DNA of 64,000 nt from Rhynchopus sp. YZ270_cl-10 (lineage: Eukaryota; Euglenozoa; Diplonemea; Diplonemida; Diplonemidae), in assembly GCA_964035575.1 (NCBI GenBank), contig OZ037895.1, positions 558,001 to 622,000 of the forward strand. Direction: 5' to 3'. The notes under the pieces are model-generated. The model was not told the origin of the DNA. It saw only the letters and a program-made list of their open reading frames with translations, and ran no database searches. Position numbers and translations under genes: made by a program. Shown here in pieces: positions 59,891 to 64,000 of this stretch (position 1 is the stretch's first letter; each line of letters begins with the position of its first letter).

Positions 59891-60232
59891 TTACTTGGAG
59901 ACGTACAGGGTGCGGCCACGCTTCTTCAGGGCGTACAGGATGTGCTCCACACGCACCGTCTTCGCAGGGGCGTTCTCACGCACCTCCATCAGTGCGTGGG
60001 TGTCCTTCATCACCTGCTCCACGAAGTTCCTCAGGATCTCCCTTGCCTCGTCGTACACACTGCTCGCAAGACGCTTGCACCCTCCACGGCGGGCCAGACG
60101 GCGGATGCTTCCCTTCGTGATACCACGGCCTTTGTTCGACTTTGCGCCCTTGCGCTTCTGGCTTCCGGTCGTCTTCTTGTCAGCCTTTCCGGAGGCAACC
60201 GACTTTCCCTTCGCAGACTTCGACGGACCCAT
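59891..60232 (-). CDS. Histone H4 (highly divergent)
   Basis: Intronless, 113 residues from the ATG at 60232. H4 is normally among the least variable proteins. Here GITKGSIRRLARRGGCKRL and YALKKRGRTLY are clear, but the tail lacks the [20 protein letters not shown] pattern, including the H4K16-K20 basic patch. The third helix region reads KDTHALMEVRENAPAKTVRV in place of RDAVTYTEHAKRKTVTAM. It also has ~10 extra N-terminal residues and ends YVSK rather than YGFGG. First gene of the cluster; a 39-bp element shared with the oxidase gene lies 68 bp upstream. Confidence 0.92.
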   Translation of the reverse strand: MGPSKSAKGKSVASGKADKKTTGSQKRKGAKSNKGRGITKGSIRRLARRGGCKRLASSVYDEAREILRNFVEQVMKDTHALMEVRENAPAKTVRVEHILYALKKRGRTLYVSK

Positions 60233-60299
60233 TGTTGTGTGTTTGTCTTTTTGCTATCTGGGATGATGTGTCGGGAGGGGTATGGGTGTGGAGGCACGC

Positions 60300-60338
60300 T
60301 GCTTGGTGCACTGCGCATGACAGACGCACTATCGGTTT
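60300..60338. promoter_or_regulatory. Shared upstream element, H4 side
   Basis: TGCTTGGTGCACTGCGCATG, then ACAGACGCACTATCGGT. It matches 63700-63737 at about 85% and lies 68 bp upstream of the H4 ATG. Both copies precede the first gene of a unit, in the same orientation, so a promoter or start-region role is possible. A plain repeat is the alternative. Confidence 0.45.
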
Positions 60339-60428
60339 GGAGCGGTATGTCCTTTGAGGACTACTACACGTCCTGTCGCAAGAAGAAAAAGAGGTTGGGA
60401 AGTGTTTATATGCTGTAGAAAAGCTTTG

Positions 60429-60459
60429 AAGATGCACCTAAGCTTCTTTTTAAGCTAAA
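60429..60459 (+). repeat. HR1 fragment
   Basis: GAAGATGCACCTAAGCTTCT, then TTTTAAGC. The stem is altered. Confidence 0.4.
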
Positions 60460-60466
60460 CAAACGG

Positions 60467-60507
60467 GAGTTGGAAGTGCAACCGCCTCTGTGGGTGCAGG
60501 CACCGGA
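60467..60507 (+). repeat. HR2 fragment
   Basis: GAGTTGGAAGTGCAACCGCC, then TCTGTGGGTGCAGGCACC. Confidence 0.5.
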
Positions 60508-60610
60508 CCAACAAAAGGGAAAATGAACAACAAATAAAAAGTAAGCTTGCATGATGATTGTGCCATGCACACATCCTCGATAAAGCAAAACAACGCAAAG
60601 AAGAAGTTCG

Positions 60611-60648
60611 CAAGATGAGCCAAGCCTTTCGTGCTTAGTCACCTTGGC
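60611..60648 (+). repeat. HR1 hairpin repeat
   Basis: CAAGATGAGCCAAGCCTTTC, then GTGCTTAGTCACCTTGG. Confidence 0.7.
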
Positions 60649-60783
60649 AAATGTTCGGAGTGTTCTGATATCAACAAAACAAGGTTAAGGTTGTTCTCAC
60701 ACCTGTGTTGTTCAACACAAGATCGGTGAAAGAAGCTGTGCAAGGGTAGATAAGAAAAGTCAGGTGGGTGTGCGGCGAGCACG

Positions 60784-60949
60784 TCAACACACGTTGCTGT
60801 GAGCCTTCACCACCCCAGACTTGTTGCCTTGCATAAGGTGTTCGTCGGTGTTCTGTTCTGCCTCTGCGCATCTCTGCAGGAGCACTCCCACTTCGCAGAC
60901 GTGCCTTCGTGCCTCTGACAGCACACACACGGCAGTGGTGAGCGCACTC
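60784..60949 (-). CDS. Probable terminal exon of an unrecognised gene
   Basis: After a good acceptor (TTATTTCCTCAG), one frame reads SALTTAVCVLSEARRHVCEV, then GVLLQRCAEAEQNTDEHLMQ, to a TGA at 60784: 54 residues, helical with heptads. The frame needs an upstream exon ending two bases into a codon. Candidate donors near 61022 and 61070 exist but no convincing upstream exon was found. Low certainty. Confidence 0.35.
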
Positions 60950-61636
60950 CTGAGGAAATAACGTTCGAAGAAGCAAACAACATGAGATTAGATAAAAAGA
61001 AAAAAAACATGAAAGTGCTGACCATGCTTCTGAAGGACCACCAAGACGCCTTGTACGGAACACATACGGATAAGAGCACGAAGTCATTCGTACAACCCTC
61101 GAGGTTGTGCACCCAGTAATGCAAAAGCACTGGGTGGCCGTACAAGGCGGAATAGTGAATCCGCGAATATGCGCATCTGTCGGCAGGAACAATGTTATAA
61201 CGATGAACGTCCCTCACAGAGGACACATCTAACAACAAAATATAGGAAATAAACGTGAAAAAATGCAGAAAAACCTGCAGCGCCTCTGCACACAGAGGCA
61301 ACTTCTGAGCAAAACAAACTAAAATGAAAGTTGCATAACACAACGGTATAATGAAAAATCACAAGAACCAATTCACCAAGTTCACACAACAACAAAACAA
61401 AAACAAAAGCATCAATCCAATGCGCTCTTGTGTGATAATCTCCACAGTCCTGCAACAGGGTTTTTGTACTAATCCTTGCCATGCCCCTCACCTCACATCT
61501 CAAGCGGGGAGAAATCCCTGCTGTGCATTTCAATGCGAAACAAATGCTAATAAGAGAGAGAGTCAGATGAGCGACAGGCGTTGTGCACAGCCCTTCGCTA
61601 TTGGGCTGTGGAGAAACAACGGCATCGTGCAAAGCA

Positions 61637-63553
61637 TCACACTCTGCCAGGTCTGGTTCTTGGCCTTGGGGTTCGCGGCGCATTGGTGGGTGCATCTGTG
61701 GGAGGCACGTCTGTGTCGGGTGCAGGTGTCGGCGGTGCATCTGTCTCAGGTGCATCTGTTTCCGGAGCGGGAGTAGGAGGGGCATCTGTGTCGGGTGCAG
61801 CTGTGGGTGGTGCGTCAGTCTCAGGTGCATCTGTTTCTGGCGCGGGTGTGGGTGGTGTGTTTGTCTCAGGTGCAGGTGTGGGTGGCGCATCGGTGTCGAG
61901 TGCAGGTGCAGGTGCATCTGTCTCGGGTGCTGGAGTCGCATCGCAGTCTCTGATGTTGTAGAGCGCCATCATGCCTCTGTCTTCGTGCTGCAGGATGTGG
62001 CAGTGCACAACCACATCACCAACAAAGTCGACTGGACGCCACCGCATGAAGAGCTCCCACTCGGGTGCCACGTCGCGCCACTCAAAGCTGCGCACAACAG
62101 TGCCAGACGGGTCCAGGCTGTCCTGAATCTGGAAGTGGTTGATGTGCTGGTGGTAAGGGTGCGGCGGGACCGGCGACAGCGCAGGTCCATCAGGGTTTGA
62201 CGGCGCACCGTTCCCCCCAAGCTTCGTCTGGTACACGTCCCCCAGGCAGAACTCATCAAGGTACTTCACATCAGGGTCCGTCTCAGCAAACCCTGCAAAG
62301 GGCGCTCCGTTGACACCAAAGTTTTCATTCAAATCACTCGAGAACCCAATGCCCATGATGCCCTTCAGGCCACCTCTGCTGAACCGCAGCTCGTTGGAAA
62401 GGTCGTCCAGATACGCCGGCAGTGGTGCCTGCGACACTGGTGTGGGCACCGCCTGCCCTCCAGACAACGCGACCACCTCGACCTGGAAGAAGCTGCCCTG
62501 GTCGTGCCCGTTTGCTACCGAGGGCTGGATGCCGACAGCAGTGCTGCAGCGGACGTTGATCGTCTGTCCTGCGAGCGAGGCTGGGCAGAGCAGCGCAACG
62601 TCGGCACGTGTCCCCTGGATCATCGCAATCGTGTCAATCTCGAGGTACGGTGTGTAGTGGAAGACGCCGTCGCGTGCAAGAAGCGTCATCGTGCACCCAG
62701 GTGTGTCCAGGGACAGGCTGATGTGCCGTGCATGCCCTGCGTGCACCATGCGCAGCAAGGCAGCCTTCCCTGCCGTCACCGTCACCGTCGGGTTGTACTG
62801 TCCGTTCACTGTGTAGAAGTCGCGCCCAGACTCGGAGTCGTCAATCCAGTCCAGGTCGAGGGGCACGTTGTTCTGCGTCTGCGACAGCAGCTCCGGGTAG
62901 TCGTAGAAGTTGAACAGGTTGTCCCTGTAGACAGTGTCCATCTGGAGGTGGTGGAAGACCAACGGCGGCAGTGCGTCCGCAGCCTCGTAGAGTGCGGCAA
63001 GGTCGTCGGGCAGTGTGTACGAGGCGTGCGGCATCACGTAGAGGACACCTGCCATCCCGCCGCTCACCTGCATCGCCGTGCTACCGTGGTGGTGTGCGTG
63101 GTACCAATGCGTCCCCATCAGGTGGTTCTCGGGGATGTTGTAGGTGTAGGTGTGCACGCCACCATTCGGCTCCACGTGGGTGTCGATGTTGTCGTCCTCG
63201 GGGGAAACGTGCAGGCCGTGTGTGTGCAGTGTTGTTGTGTCGGGGCAGTGGTATGTGTTCGCATGCTCTCCGTTGCACGCTGTCCCGACAAGGTTGTTCA
63301 CAACACGCACAGCGCAGGCGTCGCCAGCCGTCATCTTGATCAGAGCCGACGGCGCTGACGGCGTGTCCTGCCCGTTGACGTGGTACGCACGCACACTGAA
63401 CGACACCACACCAGGCACAGTGACACGCCCTGCACGCACCTCAAGTGTCACAAGCCCGCCAGTCGCAGAGCAGTCCACCTCCTGCAGTGCCTCCAGTGGC
63501 GCAGCGATGCTCAGTGCAGCATGCAGCACGCACAGCGCAAGAGGGAGCTTCAT
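61637..63553 (-). CDS. Secreted multicopper oxidase (laccase-like)
   Basis: Intronless, 638 residues from the ATG at 63553, with a signal peptide (KLPLALCVLHAALSIAAP). Three cupredoxin domains carry all four copper motifs: HTHGLHV, HWYHAHHHG, HPYHQHINHF and HCHILQHEDRGMM, so a type 1 site and a trinuclear cluster can form. Met fits the axial type 1 position. Such enzymes oxidise phenols, Fe(II) or similar donors with O2 to water. About 95 C-terminal residues repeat PAPETDAPETDAPPT-like units, a flexible and probably O-glycosylated stalk for the cell surface. No GPI or membrane signal is visible after it. Its GC-rich codon use resembles that of the histone genes. Confidence 0.88.
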   Translation of the reverse strand: MKLPLALCVLHAALSIAAPLEALQEVDCSATGGLVTLEVRAGRVTVPGVVSFSVRAYHVNGQDTPSAPSALIKMTAGDACAVRVVNNLVGTACNGEHANTYHCPDTTTLHTHGLHVSPEDDNIDTHVEPNGGVHTYTYNIPENHLMGTHWYHAHHHGSTAMQVSGGMAGVLYVMPHASYTLPDDLAALYEAADALPPLVFHHLQMDTVYRDNLFNFYDYPELLSQTQNNVPLDLDWIDDSESGRDFYTVNGQYNPTVTVTAGKAALLRMVHAGHARHISLSLDTPGCTMTLLARDGVFHYTPYLEIDTIAMIQGTRADVALLCPASLAGQTINVRCSTAVGIQPSVANGHDQGSFFQVEVVALSGGQAVPTPVSQAPLPAYLDDLSNELRFSRGGLKGIMGIGFSSDLNENFGVNGAPFAGFAETDPDVKYLDEFCLGDVYQTKLGGNGAPSNPDGPALSPVPPHPYHQHINHFQIQDSLDPSGTVVRSFEWRDVAPEWELFMRWRPVDFVGDVVVHCHILQHEDRGMMALYNIRDCDATPAPETDAPAPALDTDAPPTPAPETNTPPTPAPETDAPETDAPPTAAPDTDAPPTPAPETDAPETDAPPTPAPDTDVPPTDAPTNAPRTPRPRTRPGRV

Positions 63554-64000
63554 GTGCTCTGAGTGTCGGTGTGTTGTCTCGTATGTGTGCTCTTGGCTTG
63601 TAAACAGGAAAGAAAGTTGTCAATAAAGTATCTGGATGGGTGTGTGGTAGTCAGTCAGGGGTTGTGGGGAGGGAAGAGGTAAGACAGGATGTGCCATGCT
63701 GCTTGGTGCACCAGTCACGACAGGCACACTATCAGTCAAGAGGGATGAGAGGAGAAATGAGACAAACAATGCGAGGTTTTTGGTTTTTTTGAAGATTATT
63801 GTTCTTCATGGTTTTGCTGTGGTGGGAATTTCCACCCCTCGTGGGACCTGCACGCAAGCCACAGAGGTAAATGTGTCGAAAAGAAACAAAACTTAAACGA
63901 CGACGCTCATAACTATCACCAATACACTGTTCAGCTGCCACCGTAGGCTTACTTCTTCTCTTCTTCTTACTGCAACATCACGCCAACCACGTTCCGGCGT
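63554..64000. other. Upstream spacer at the window edge
   Basis: Apart from the upstream element at 63700-63737, no gene is seen up to the end of the window. Confidence 0.4.
63700..63737. promoter_or_regulatory. Shared upstream element, oxidase side
   Basis: TGCTTGGTGCACCAGTCACG, then ACAGGCACACTATCAGT, 147 bp upstream of the oxidase ATG. The only other copy seen is at 60300 before histone H4. Confidence 0.45.

Noticed and set aside
1-64000. LTR retroelements or virus-derived genes
   Set aside because: No reverse transcriptase, integrase, capsid or long terminal repeat pattern was recognised.

Overview
The window is nuclear DNA of a unicellular eukaryote. It carries all four core histones, a dynactin p150 subunit, the gamma-secretase subunit PEN-2, a BAF60-type SWI/SNF subunit, a FYVE-kinase and spliceosomal GT-AG introns whose donors usually read GTATG. 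The histones are very divergent. Every host gene I can support lies on the minus strand over about 62 kb; the only convincing plus-strand gene is a transposase. One-way gene arrays and such histones recall Euglenozoa. SWI/SNF and PEN-2 argue against a kinetoplastid, so a diplonemid- or euglenid-like flagellate is my best guess, but this is inference.

Layout, left to right: 1-2.8 kb holds a membrane-protein terminal exon and small repeats; 2.8-4.1 kb a membrane-anchored triple cytochrome b5 protein; 4.5-5.7 kb possible Cys-rich exons; 5.8-12.4 kb two split HNH_2 nuclease-like genes and a beta-propeller gene, tied together by a segmental duplication with one broken copy; 14.3-26.1 kb a compact minus-strand array (PEN-2, GT61 glycosyltransferase, HEAT-methyltransferase, BAF60, an AP-endonuclease homologue lacking key catalytic residues, a coiled-coil protein and a four-pass membrane protein); 27.9-28.5 kb a three-block satellite; 30.2-32.8 kb an apparently complete hAT transposon; 33-37.1 kb dynactin p150; 37-43 kb repeat-rich DNA; 43.1-45.6 kb a FYVE, kinase and pseudokinase protein; 45.6-50.4 kb repeats and a hAT-like MITE; 50.4-52.1 kb an RCC1-type gene; 53.2-57.3 kb a membrane beta-propeller and a secreted glycosidase; 57.8-60.2 kb the histone cluster (transcribed H4, H2B, H2A, H3); 61.6-63.6 kb a secreted multicopper oxidase.

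The most unusual property is a set of short (35-180 bp) hairpin-forming interspersed repeats, here called HR1 to HR9. They fill the intergenic DNA, have diverged in sequence while largely keeping their hairpins, and every copy I recognised is in plus orientation, opposite to the genes. HR1 and HR2 are the commonest, with about 16 and 12 copies. Several classes of small DNA elements with clear target-site duplications are nested among them. No LTR or virus-like element, CRISPR array, rRNA or convincing tRNA was seen.
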